Assembly: GCA_021464525.1 (NCBI GenBank)
Contig: JADRCO010000619.1
Coordinates: 1 to 29,533, forward strand
Direction of reading: 5' to 3'
DNA length: 29,533 bases
DNA from: Rhizophagus sp. LPA8_4_AMF
Taxonomy: Eukaryota; Glomeromycota; Glomeromycetes; Glomerales; Glomeraceae
Shown here in pieces: positions 10,020 to 21,383 of the stretch (its first letter is position 1; every line of letters starts with the position of its first letter). Under the pieces are notes generated by a model that had not been told where the DNA came from, made no database searches, and saw nothing but the letters and a program-made list of their open reading frames with translations. Position numbers and translations under genes: made by a program.

Positions 10020-11310
10020 TGATCGACGTAATATAATTTGATTGGGAAATACTACTGCGCCAGCTATTTACTTTACAATCCTATTAACACTTATTTGAAA
10101 TCGCAATTCTGTTTCGTTAAATATAAAATAAAGTAATTTAAGTATATTTAATGATTTTAAATATAGTTAATTCGCGATCAATATATATAGAAGGGGTCTC
10201 CATATATTAAAATCCGCGCCTATACTGTATAATGAATTTTTAGAATCTCGCATCAAAACATGAGCAAAAGTTAGATAAAATCATTTATAATTTACAAACT
10301 TTTAAAAAAATAACTCTCATTATTTATCAACATTAAGAAATACGAACTAATCAAATTAAATAACAATTTTTATCTTACTTAATCATAATTATATCTTATT
10401 TATTAATTAAAATAATACGGAGACAAATATATTAATTAATTCTTTGAATATAATCGAAATTTGGCGTTAAAAAAAAAAGCGATGCATAATGTAAAATTTA
10501 TCTATTATGAATTTATAAATTAAAAATTAATCAAACATTTACTTTGATATTCAATTAAAAAAAAAAATGATAAAAATTTTCCAACATTACCTGCGATAAG
10601 AAAAACGAAACGAGTTGTTGTTTTTTTTTTTTTTATGTATATAGGTTATAAAAGAAAGGAATAGTAAAACCTAAGAAAATTTAATTGAATTATTACAAAT
10701 ATTACAAAGGAGAAAAAGGAAAATGAAATATTCACTTACGATAAAATATGATTTCGAATATTAACCGATTGGTACTTGTAATTATTTACAAGTACAATAT
10801 TCTCTTTAAAAAAGTAGCAGTCATATTTATATAAAATTTGGAAATAAAAAATAATGGGTAATTGGTGATGTATATAAGTTGTTATCACAATAAATATCAC
10901 GAAAAGTGATTAAAATAAATCATTTATTGATGCACGTTTTTATTGTTAGATACTGTTTTGTAAAAATTCAGATGATGCGTCTTATCAAAATATCAAACAT
11001 GCAAATGTATGCAGGTCAATGTTAAACATTACCAATTAGTTGTAGTTCTGTGAGACAAATCATCGAAATTTGTTTAACCCCATTTTTTGACCCTGTCACA
11101 ATCTACAGGTTTATTTTCTTTTTTTAGAATATGTATCACGATTATATGTAATACTACTTTTATGCCCCTGTAATGTACCAAATAAATATATTAGACACGT
11201 TATTGTATGATTGTAATAATATAATTATTTTTTTTTCTCTTATATAATAATACAAAAAAATTAGATAATTTTTTACTTGAAAAAAAAAAAAAAAAAAAAA
11301 AAATTTGAGA
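10020..11310. other. Gene-free AT-rich region
   Basis: No coding or RNA feature supported. It ends in a run of 24 A at 11,280-11,303. Confidence 0.6.
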
Positions 11311-11311
11311 T

Positions 11312-11350
11312 TTTATTAAATTTAAGTCATGAATGAATACACAAAAATTA
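11312..11350. repeat. Dispersed short repeat, AAGTCATGAATGAATACAC type
   Basis: TTATTAAATTTAAGTCATG followed by AATGAATACACAAAAATT. The same roughly 38-bp sequence recurs near 25,928, 26,268 and 26,362, some 15 kb away. It directly follows the 24-base A run. Confidence 0.6.
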
Positions 11351-11576
11351 ACTTTGCATTTCTATTAAATAATAGATATAAACTAAATTTCTTGAAAAAT
11401 ATCATTAATAAGTTCATCTAGAGAATTCATGAATTAAATCTTGTGAAGTAATTAAACTAGATGATTGAACTAAATTTAAAAATTTTAAGATTAAACTAAT
11501 AATAATAATAAGAATTTTAATAAGTGTCTTGCATTTCAGTCTGAACAATTTATATCTACAATTTAGTTACTAAATA

Positions 11577-11634
11577 TCACGAGGCTTTTGATTCCTCCTT
11601 ATCTGTCACGAGACTTTTGATTCTTCCTTATCTG
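11577..11634. repeat. 29-bp tandem duplication
   Basis: Two copies of a 29-bp unit (TCACGAGGCTTTTGATTCC followed by TCCTTATCTG) sit head to tail with two substitutions between them. Confidence 0.8.
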
Positions 11635-11639
11635 CTTGT

Positions 11640-14010
11640 TAATGCTTTTTCCTCCTTAATGTTGTTTATTAAAGTATTAACGTTCATTCAAATCTACTTT
11701 TTCTCGTGATCAATCTACTCATGTGATCAACAACAAATGTTCAAGAATTATTGTCCTTTCTTAGCTTTGGACGATTTTCTTGCATAATAATTGGATTTAA
11801 ATTAAAGGGAACTATAAATAAGAAATATTGTCCTTTATCTTGATCTAAAGAATAATTCTATAAAATAAAATTATTTTAAATAAATTAATAAGAATTCTTT
11901 TATTTTGCTTCATCTTGAATTAAATAATTCATGTAAAATAATTGAATTATTGTCTGAAACAGACTTTTAAAAGTATCTAAATCACCATTCTTTTAAGTAA
12001 GTGAATGATGACACTAATATTAAGGAAAGTTTTTTAAAAATATATATATGGGATAGAAATAATGAGGAATGAATGCTTTGATAATTTAATTTAGAAAGAA
12101 TTAATTTTTTATGTAAATGTATTTTATTTTATTTTAGTTTAGAAATGAGAATTTATTAAAAATAAATGAAAACTTTTTTAAAAATTTCGTTAGGAATTTT
12201 TAAAATCTTTTTATAAGAAATATTTTATAATTATATGACTCATCTGGTAATTTCTAAATAACGGAGTTGTTTCAAAATCTTTATTAAAAATGACCAATTT
12301 ACTAATTATAGTGTATAATCATTAAAAAGTATAATAGTAAATTAAAAATATTGAGTTCTTTATTCAACTATTAAAGACAAAATGTATATGATAATACAAT
12401 ATTATATAAAATTTAGTTATTGTTTTTTGAATGAAAGGAAATTCCTTTTTAATATTGAATTGCTGCTATGCATTGTAGCTAATTTTAATTAATCAATCAG
12501 ATCGTTTTATGTGTAACATTAGGATTTTATTACAAAAATTTCGGATTAACACTTCAGATATAAATTATCTATAATTGATTTATTGATTTTCCAAAAATAA
12601 AATATTGACAAAGAAAAAAAAGTCTTTGTAAAAAAAAAGAAAAATTGCGTGATACATTTTTAAAGATAAAAAAAAAAAATTTTTTTTTACGTATTGTAAT
12701 ATCTTTAATAACTAATAACTAAATTTTATAAATGTAAATAACCAATAATGTGTAATTATTCGCCAATGTGGGATTTATACTATGTGACACCAGCAAGGTC
12801 ACTTTACCAAACCAAATTTACCAAATTTTACCAAGCTCCGAAGGATCGACGAATAAAATTTAATTGGATATGGTAAAATATTTCCTGTTTAATGCTCATT
12901 CAAGATTTCAACTTTAAAAATATGTGTATTTTTGTGTGAAAAAAATTATACAGTGGTTCTCGTGAATATGATTATGCATAATCAATGAATATTGAATGCA
13001 AGTCTCAAATTTAGTATTTCATTACTTCTCAGCCATAAACATAATGAAACTACTCTTCAATTTTTATAAGATTTTTATCTTTCAAATGAAATTTTCAATC
13101 AAGGAAAAAAAAAGTGAGAATCTGGCTTTTATTCGACATATTCATATGCATAATAATAAACATATTAAACAAGTTTCAACTCACTTTCAACCATTATTTT
13201 CATGTTATTTCTAGTTTAAAGTATCACAATATTATTAAAAATTGTTTGACAAAACCTGATATGGCAATAACGAATTACTTATTATAGTAACAAAAACAGA
13301 AAGATGCATAATATCACGTGAAGATATGCTAAAGTTCACGTGATATAAGAATATTCGTTCGTGAAATTTTTTAAATCTTTGCATAAATCTAAATGGACAT
13401 TTCTAAACTGATCCATAGAAAATGTGATAGATCAAATTTTTTTGCACCTTCGTTGAGGATTTCAGGTTTGGTGGGTATTTAGTTTTGAGTATCTACTAGT
13501 TTTTACTTTCGTTAGATATTAATTTTTAGTTCAAATTTATCGCTAAAAAGTATCGGTATGGAATCGGGTTGTCACATATCGCAACTATGGTATATTAATT
13601 TAGAATTTTTGGTAAATACGGTAAAACGACAATTGGTATGACTAATATTGAAATATATTTTGGTTTAGATTAAGATTCCCTGATCATTGCCCCATGAAAT
13701 AATTTATTTATTTGTCTATAACTCCGGTTCTACTGTAATGTTCTTTATCATATAATTAATAAAGTATTACATTTTATCACAAAAAAAATCTATTTCTTTG
13801 TCTGTTATTACAATCAATATAAATTAAGATGGCGTGATTGGAGAGATAAAGCATGCAAGGAAACTGATGAGATCTAAATCGGGAAACAAGAACAAACAAC
13901 CATACGTACGTTGTTATATTAATATAAGCTAATTTATTTAAAAAATTTCAGCCTTTCAAAGATTTTCCTTTTTTAAAAAAAATTCTTTGACGACCCAAAC
14001 AATTAATAAA
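11640..14010. other. Gene-free AT-rich region
   Basis: No supported gene. The open frame at 12,996-13,214 has an AT-driven composition and no recognisable motif. Two TCACGTGA palindromes lie 22 bp apart at 13,314-13,321 and 13,336-13,343. Confidence 0.55.
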
Positions 14011-14011
14011 T

Positions 14012-14385
14012 ACATAAATGGTTTCATTTAACGTTACGATTACAACGGAAATTTATCCTTTTTTTGTTAGGACATTCCAATTATGCAGATGACAATACAC
14101 ACTATTTTGTAAAAAAAAAGGTATATATATTTATTTCGGCTCCGAGTGTTTATATTATTATTTATCGATTTTTATGATAAACTAATAAAATAATGAGGTT
14201 CCTTTTTTATTCATGATGAAAGAAAAAAAGTAACGTCCTATCGTTATTGCCGTTATTATTAAAAATTAATTTTATAAGAAAAAACGTGCAAAATGTATAT
14301 ATACACATTTCTCTTTAAACCCTTCCGCAATTAAAAAAAAAATACCTTTCTTTCTACCTAAAAATTTTTTTTTTAAACCAAAAAA
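14012..14385 (+). promoter_or_regulatory. Upstream region of the F-box-like gene
   Basis: The last 374 bases before the ATG at 14,386 include a TATA-like GTATATATACAC at about 14,295, roughly 90 bp upstream of the start, and a pyrimidine-rich tract that ends in AAACCAAAAAA before the ATG. The part 14,012-14,275 has a diverged copy near the left end of the window. Promoter function is inferred from position only. Confidence 0.35.
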
Positions 14386-15425
14386 ATGGAGTCACTATAC
14401 GGTGAATTAAAAGTTGAAATCTTCAGATATATTTCCACACCTATGCCACTCGTCCTCCTCAATCGTAACTGGTATTCTACATCTCAAGATCCTCATACTC
14501 GTGCTGAATGGCTTATTTTAAATATGGAAAGGCACACGCTCTCTTTCACGCTATCAGATCAGGGAATAATTTCATAACGATGGAAGTTGTGCAAGTTTTA
14601 GTTGCCAAAAAGGCAGTTATTTCAAGATATTTCATGCAATGATTGATGATTCAATTCGGTACTTATGACCCGAAATTAATTGAAATGAGATCAATATACA
14701 ATATTAATGTTGACGTACCTAAAGAAAAACCATGGGGTAGCGATTTACCGTTACAAATTTTCACAAAATTACTTACCGAAGCAGCTAATGAGCTAGATGA
14801 TATTGCAATAAGAGGTAACGATTAGAGTTATTTCATTATTTAACAGCTCGATAAATGATGCACCTGCCATCCTTACCGGACACCTCAAATTGATTGAAGA
14901 CTTAATTAAAAATAATAAGTTTATACCCTTTCCACCTCGTCCAAGATATACTCCAGCATACAATTCACCTTCCGGAGGTGTACTTGAGAATTATCCATCG
15001 ATAGATGGTTATGAGAATAACCGCCAATTAATTTAATATCAAGGGAAATTCTAATCCATCCGGATCTAGTTATACTTTGGAAAAAAATTGGTTACAATGA
15101 AATCTGCAGCGATTTCAATGATTTAGTTGTGGAGGGCACTTTGCTCGTGTGTTATCCCCCAAACCCACCGAATAATTGGGTATGCCCAAGTACCGACATT
15201 ATAGTTGAAAAACTACAAAAATTATTTAAGCTAGGTTTTCGACTAACTGATAAAGTTATAGAATATTCTATAAAACTATTTGAATCACGAATTAATATTA
15301 TTGGAGAGTCGTTATTAAATACTTTTTATAAACTTCAAGGAAACTCAACTCCGAAGTTAGTTGAATTAACATTGATTAATATTAGAAAAGTAAAGAAACC
15401 AAAAAAAAAGCAAAGTAGAATATGA
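14386..15425 (+). pseudogene. F-box-like protein of a Glomeromycotina family, broken
   Basis: The start reads MESLYGELKVEIFRYISTPM, then PLVLLNRNW, an F-box-like pattern (helix, LVNR-W). F-box proteins usually bring substrates to an SCF ubiquitin ligase. The rest, including AEWLI-KYGKAHALFHAI, WGSDLPLQIFTKLL, INDAPAIL, PSIDGYENNRQL, REILIHPDLVILWKKIGYN and VEGTLLVCYPPNPPN, fits a repeated Rhizophagus family as I remember it. The gene is read through five breaks: a one-base loss in an A-run at about 14,522; a TGA at 14,640-14,642 where an arginine codon (CGA) would fit; indels at about 14,824 and 14,852; and one at about 15,034. The last 98 codons (15,129-15,425) are intact and end in a lysine-rich tail. 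Family recognition is moderate and F-box function is inferred. Confidence 0.6.
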
Positions 15426-16300
15426 GAAAAAAAAAAATTTTTTTTATTATTTTATTTGTTTTAAATTATTTAGTTATGTTTAATGTTTTTAAGATTGTTT
15501 TATGTTATTATGATTTTTTCATTTATATTAATGATTTACTGTATATATTAAAAAAAAAATTATGAATAAATAAAGATATGTTTTTAAGCAAAAATGATAC
15601 ACGTAAAAAAATTTTTTTTGTTCTCTCAACGTCAAATTAATTTGATGTTGTTCATACAACATTGCAACAACAGTCATATATATGATTGGAGAATTTTATT
15701 TTTCCTTCTGGACCGAATGACAACTTATCATAGATATTTAATTGTATATTTATGATTATGCTTTGAATGAATAGTTCAATATTGACTTATCATCTTTTTC
15801 CATGAATTAATTATCATTTCATTCAACAGATATGTATAATAATATAACGCAAAAAAAAATTCATGATCATATGATATATTCTTTGATATGCAGTATAATC
15901 ATAATAATCAATTATAATGAACCTATAGGTTCCGTTGGCAGTATTTTATGAAATAAGTAATATTCTCCAAACTCCAAAGATAAGTTATCAGAATATTTTA
16001 GAATATGATAATTAATATTACAATGGGCGTCAAATATTTTATAATATGATCACGATTAAATCATTTGAATTTAGTAATTTCTCAAGCCCTAATAATCAAC
16101 TTTTATAAAAAGTGAGATTTTTTTTTTTAAAAAAAAACCCCCTTGTATCAATTGATACGAGATAAATTACAGAAAAAGTTGGTTATATTTGTATTAGTTG
16201 TTGATTAAATAACTGCCATGAATTATAGATTAATAGTAGATTAATCGAACAGTTAAAATAATCACGTGATTTTCTAAAATTAAAGATTTTTTCGTTTATT
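15426..16300. other. Intergenic stretch with two palindromes
   Basis: No gene supported. It contains a 24-bp near-perfect palindrome at 15,627-15,650 (CAACGTCAAATT / AATTTGATGTTG, one mismatch pair), just 3' of the F-box-like gene. It also contains a perfect 14-bp palindrome GTATCAATTGATAC at 16,145-16,158 and a TCACGTGA at 16,262-16,269. Confidence 0.6.
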
Positions 16301-16303
16301 ATC

Positions 16304-16319
16304 GTCCGGAGCGAAGGAC
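16304..16319. repeat. GTCCGGAGCGAAGGAC motif, relative of the 26.4 kb hairpins
   Basis: This GC-rich 16-mer shares GTCCGGAGCG with the hairpin arms at 26,401 and 26,491, and the GAAGGAC half matches the GTCCTTCGCTTCGC part of those hairpins on the opposite strand. It looks like a shortened form. It lies about 450 bp beyond the 3' end of the Helitron pseudogene and could belong to that element's terminus, but no CTRR end was identified. Confidence 0.4.
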
Positions 16320-16769
16320 GTGGAAATTTGAGATCACGTGAGGATCTTCGTTTGCCCAAAGATTTTTACTCGAAAACTGCGCGTACGTATGACAGGCTAA
16401 AAATATGTCATAATCAATCAAAAAAACCGATAAGATTATCACACAAAATACTTTTCACGAACTCTTTTACCTTTTTTAGAGATATTTCGCGCCAAATAAA
16501 TCCTTATATATGCTCTCCGTTTTTATTTGCTTTGTATAAATTAGAAAAAATTTTTTTTTTTTTTTTTTGTTTAATATGTTTATATGTATATATGATATAT
16601 ACAGTATATGCTAGTTGTAAATATATGCTATTCATGCTTACTGTAATAAAAAACATTTTTTTCGTACTTTATTCATTCAATTAAATATTGCTAATTATGC
16701 TTAAATAAAAAAATCTTTTTCACGCTTATTTCAACGAAATATATGCTTATCATTCGCGTAATTAAGATC

Positions 16770-19700
16770 TCAATTTCTTGTCAGAGAAACTAGCCATTCT
16801 TCTTCGTCTTTCCTTCTCCTAACCTTTTAGTCTTTGATCCGTTGGAGCCTCTCAAAATTGAAGGGTTTGAAGAGATCTTCGATAGAATGAACTCGAGACA
16901 CCGCCACAAATGAGAGACCGGCTGTAAATTCTTTGCTCTCAAGATCTATTATAGCCTTCTGTAACGTGAGTCCCTGGCTCTTGTATACGGTAATGGCCCA
17001 TGCGAGGCGAACGGGAATCTGTAGTCATGAACATAGTATTCCGGAATTACCTCCCCCCAGTTACGTCGAATGGGTGCAATTTGGACAATTCTTGTGCTCT
17101 CTAAGCTGGTAAGGGTGGGACCTTCGTAATTGACGTACTCACGAAATTGTACGTGTTCAATACTGGATTTTTTGACATCGTAAAATAAATAAAAAAAAAT
17201 TTTTTTTAAAAAAAAGTCTAAAATTCTTTTCAATCCCTTGTCAAAAGAAACTAAGCTGCCACAGGAAGAGAAGGCGGTCCTTGGTCTTCTTCGAATAGAA
17301 TATCCTGGACTGATACAGCTTCCGTCTACATGTCGTCAGCATAATATGTGCACCTCTTGCCAGTAACAATTTTGCTTCAAGGCCAGAGTTTGATTTTTTG
17401 GCTTCGTTGCCACCTGTATGTACAGCATGAATTTTAGCAACAGGAGCATTCAGTAACCTGAGCGACTGCATCAACGGTTTTCCATCTAATTAGGATGAAC
17501 ATAGCGTTCTTTAAATCGTGTATAAGCACTTTCCAGTCATCTAATGTAGACTCTCCATTACGCATCCGTAAGAGAAGGTCTCTAAAGTTTTGCTCCTCTT
17601 TGGTATTTCTAGATTGGCGCTGTACAACATCAAGTTTGTAACTAAGTTTGTATGCTTCTTTAAACTGATGGTATGCTGCGATACCGTTATTTGACAATTG
17701 ATCTCGCGGAATGTTGGTATACATGGGAAGGTCAAGTACAGGCGGCCGAAGTCATAACTGTGGGAAGTGCTTGTCGGAGTCTCATGTCGATTAATCCAAC
17801 TGATCATACTTTTATCATCGATTACAATATAGATCACATTTTGTAACCTATTATTCTGTAGCTGCTGCAGCAGTTCAACATTTATGACAAGGTTTTTATT
17901 GGCAATTATTGGAATGTAAAGCGCCGAATGGATCGTAATCCCATTGATGTTGAAAGCTGCGACACCTGTTGGCACAAGAACAACTCAGATCCGACTCTTG
18001 TCATCTCACGAAGTCTACTTCGTGCACTAATGAAGTATGTTTTTGCAGTCATTACGATAATCTTTAGCGGCTCAACTCGATAGTCCTTAAGTATATCGTT
18101 GTAATGCGAATCTATTCGCTTGAAGACCAACTATTGTTTCTCACTTAATGTCTGATAATCTAAGGTACTGAATTTAGAGCATTTCCTTGCCAATGCTTCC
18201 AGAAAGTCTATTGGAGTATCTTTCGTTAATCCAATCGTGGCTCCAATCTATATCTCGTGACCCTAGGTCGGAGGAACTGTCGATGATTGCATTTCTGTTA
18301 GGAACATCAAATCTAATCGGAATTCGTCGCCATCATAATCTTCGAGAGTTTCTTCATCCTTAATCAACGATTTCGTTTGGTTCGTTATCTACGGGTGGCC
18401 CAAGCATATCGATTAGATCAGCGTTGATTTCCTCAATATGACGGGCATATACAGCTGATCATGGAATGGTTCCGTCCTCTGTCAATTGTTGAAGATCTTG
18501 ATGCCGAACTTTTACGCGTCAAAACTCCTCCCGTTGGGGACCTCTATACAAGGGTAATGGGCGTGGAAAGATACGTACTATGTTTGAAATGACGTAAAAT
18601 CGGCAAATTGAGCAGGTAGATCCCAGTTCTCTTTAAAGATGATTGTTCTGTTCGTTCAGAACCGACTTTATTAAACTCTCCATTTTCTCCGGTGCCACGA
18701 ATCCACCTTGGCGTTTCCTTATTAAGATTTAAGCATACAGATGTCCTACTTGAATGGTAGAGGTGAATACCCTATGCTTGCCAACCCTGCAATTGAAGCC
18801 GGCTATGTGGGTTGACTAATGGGTCGCTTCTTCCGTTAAAAGTTCTGACTGACCACGTTCCCTTCACGCACGACGACATTTTCCTTTGGGTAATTGAATC
18901 TGCAATATTGCTTACCATCTTTAATGCGAAAGCAATACGAAGGACTATAACGTATGTGTCGTTGCAGCTTATTGACAAAGATCAATGTGATCTTGTTCAT
19001 CATCCTTTTTTGACATGGATTCTATCAGGAAGTGGTACGTTAAGACTTGGATTTATCGTTGTGACGAGGGTATCAAGATATTGCACTACTTTATTCATCT
19101 CGTTTCGTTCGGCTCCATTATATTTTAGGTGCATTTCGTCTTTTTCCGATTCCATGCACATGGACACTACCTCGGAGGGAGTTGACTGTATATGGTAATA
19201 TAGAAAACACGAGGAAGAGGAAGAGGAGTTTTTTTTCGTCCGCCTTCGTACTGTGGTTGACCGGATAGGTCCTATTTCTTTTATATGATTTGTGGTGCAG
19301 ATTCGAGTGGCATCAACAAATTATCCTTAATGATTTGAGCATAATAAATTAATTAATTGGGTAAAGACAAAAAATTTATTTTAATCAACTACACATTTTA
19401 CATATAACTTACATTATTTACTTGGTATTTGGTGTTCTGGTAGTACTTCATTGTCAACGAGAATTTCAAGTGAAAAATCACCAAGGATTCAATCTTCTAA
19501 ATCCTTAAGTCGCTTACTGAAAAACCAGACTGCGATATGAGGATTATCGATAATGTTGTGGTGGTTGGATCTAGCAGTTGCCACATCCGCAGACGGCATG
19601 AGTTTATGGAGCTCGGGCCAATGTAGGTCTACAGCACTGAATGTGAAGAACATTCCTGAATATCCGTAACGGTGATTTGAGCATCGGTAAGGTTTTGTTT

Positions 19701-20880
19701 AACATATACCTTCCCTTCTTGTAGTGCTCGCTAACGCATTTGAGAATTCAGAGCAAAGTACTGCCAACGGGAATGGCGTGCAAATTATACAGAAGATGTC
19801 TGAAGTGCTCTGCAGGTTTACATTTTTAATACGCTCCGCAAGAAGATCTGCGCATCCAGTTGGGTACAAAGTTGGGAATACACATGCAATATACCCTGGC
19901 GTTTGGAATTCATTGATAGGATGATTATTTATCTGTGGCCACTACATAGGATTATTTTCTTTTTGCATACGGTTAAGGGTGTTTTGGATGGCGACATCTT
20001 CGCAATGAACCGAAGGAAGAACCGACGCGTGATCATATCATCATCCTCATCATGATCCAAATCTTCAGCAACTATTCGAGTATTTTGAAACCGGTCATCA
20101 ATGGAACCGTCAACAGGCAAGGATTGAAGAATTTCATTATCGATTATAATGTCTTTGTAATAATGATTATTTTCTTTTAACCAACATAATCTTAGCACGA
20201 CGAACTTTAAAATCTCTAAATCTTGCCGGGTTATTTGCCGATTGGCGACGCACGATAAGTACATCTAATGACGATGGATTTGGTGGCGAATTCTTGCACA
20301 TTTTGGAGGAAGTTTATGACGTTTCCGCTATCCATGTTCTCCACGAAGCTGACATTGCAGAGCGATTAGTATCTCTTCGAGTTCTGTAGAGTTCTGTAAG
20401 TCCTTGGTGATCTTCAGGCACTTCGCCTGGATCCATATCATTTCCAGATGAAAACTTTTTTGGTTCCTTTTCTTTTCAGCAGCGTTGACATTCCCCTTGT
20501 ATAAGTATTATAGATGGAAAACTTCTTTGCATACAGGACAAAAAGAATGTATCTGATTTAGTGAGAACAGAAGCGGGAGATGCCACATTGGTTTGACCTA
20601 GTTGCTACTCCAGCGTTTGAACCTGCTGCGGCTCAGTGATTCGAATGGTTCGTTTATATAAACGATTGTTTTATAGACGCCTTTCACGTTGTTGGTTGGT
20701 TTCTGCCGCTAGCTTTAGCCGTTTTCGTTCGCGTTCGCGTACGCGACGCGCGTCTCATTCTTCCACAGTTTCCGCTGCTCTTTTTTGACGATGTTTCTCA
20801 CATTGCTTAGCAATGCGTTCCTGACGATGTTCGGACGTTCATTTTCTCTTAGTTTTCGCTTTTCGAATAGTACTGTGGTC
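16770..20880 (-). pseudogene. Helitron Rep/Pif1-helicase, heavily decayed
   Basis: The gene for a rolling-circle transposase is read from 20,880 down to 16,770. In order: an Arg/Lys-rich N-terminus (about 20,700-20,870, KRAAETVEE, REREREKRLKLAAE); a CPVC-x13-CQRC zinc-finger-like motif (20,479-20,540); a Helitron_like_N region with NPINEFQ, TPGYIACVFPTLYPTG (about 19,835-19,920) and WPELHKLMPSADVATARS (about 19,565-19,621); the HUH motif RGSVHVHG (HVH at 19,154-19,162); LVNPHSRLQLQGW (about 18,785); and a Pif1 helicase. The helicase has LSEKQ-stop-LVFKRIDSHYND, PTGVAAFNINGITIHSAL, Walker B-like VIDDKSM (about 17,805), MYTNIPRDQL, HAVHTGGNEAKK and AWAITVYKSQGLTL (about 16,955). Walker A is cut to MTAKTYFI, where GTAGTGKS would be expected. 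Stops and frameshifts occur throughout. I could not identify the Rep tyrosine motif. Element ends are not defined. Confidence 0.9.
17155..17240. other. AT-rich insertion inside the helicase
   Basis: Between the conserved QDILFEEDQGPPSLPVAA region and NYEGPTLTSL lies a stretch of about 80 bases containing runs of A and T. It has no counterpart in Pif1-type helicases of Helitrons as I know them. It could be a small insertion or expanded low-complexity sequence; no clean GT-AG intron borders were seen. Confidence 0.4.
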
Positions 20881-21383
20881 AAAAACTTTTATAATAGACG
20901 CACTAATGAAGATTCGTAGACATCTTCGCTATTGTGGCTTTACAGCTATAGACGTGGCTCGTCTTTCTATATGTGATCATTTTTACAATATCAGACTTTA
21001 TTATTACAATAAAAACTTTATTATTATACAATCATTATTATTTTTTACAATTATCGCTATTTAAATAATAGGTATTGGATAGGGGGGGATGATATTTTAA
21101 CCATCATGCCTAATAACTGTGTTATTATGCAGACGTCCATCTAAGATCATGTTCTATATAAAAAAAAAAATAATAAATAAACTATATAAGCTTATTTATT
21201 AGCAGTATTTTGCCTATAAAGATTAAAGATTATATTTAATCCAAATGACGTATGACGTAATGCGTCAAAAATTATCAATGAGTTTTAGGCTAAGTTATTA
21301 TGTACTATTTGATGTTTTTTCGCTTAAAATTTGCGATTTTTTACTGATTTTTCAATTTTAAAAGATCTGTATATCTTTTTTCT
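20881..21383. other. Junction between Helitron remnant and transposase
   Basis: Contains a G7 run at about 21,080. A segment at about 21,108-21,137 (CCTAAT, then GTTATTATGCAG) weakly resembles, in inverted orientation, 22,572-22,596 beyond the transposase (CCTAATT, then GTTATTATACATG on the minus strand). That pair could be eroded Tc1-type terminal repeats. The start of the Helitron is not resolved here. Confidence 0.35.

Noticed and set aside
12996-13214. 72-codon open frame
   Set aside because: Composition follows the AT background; no recognisable family or splice context.
16328-16684. 118-codon open frame
   Set aside because: Hydrophobic, F/Y/I-rich and driven by T-runs; no motif, and it overlaps the GTCCGGAGC motif flank. 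Treated as chance.
18812-19198. 128-codon plus-strand open frame
   Set aside because: It is antisense to conserved Helitron sequence, including the HUH motif, so it is a shadow.
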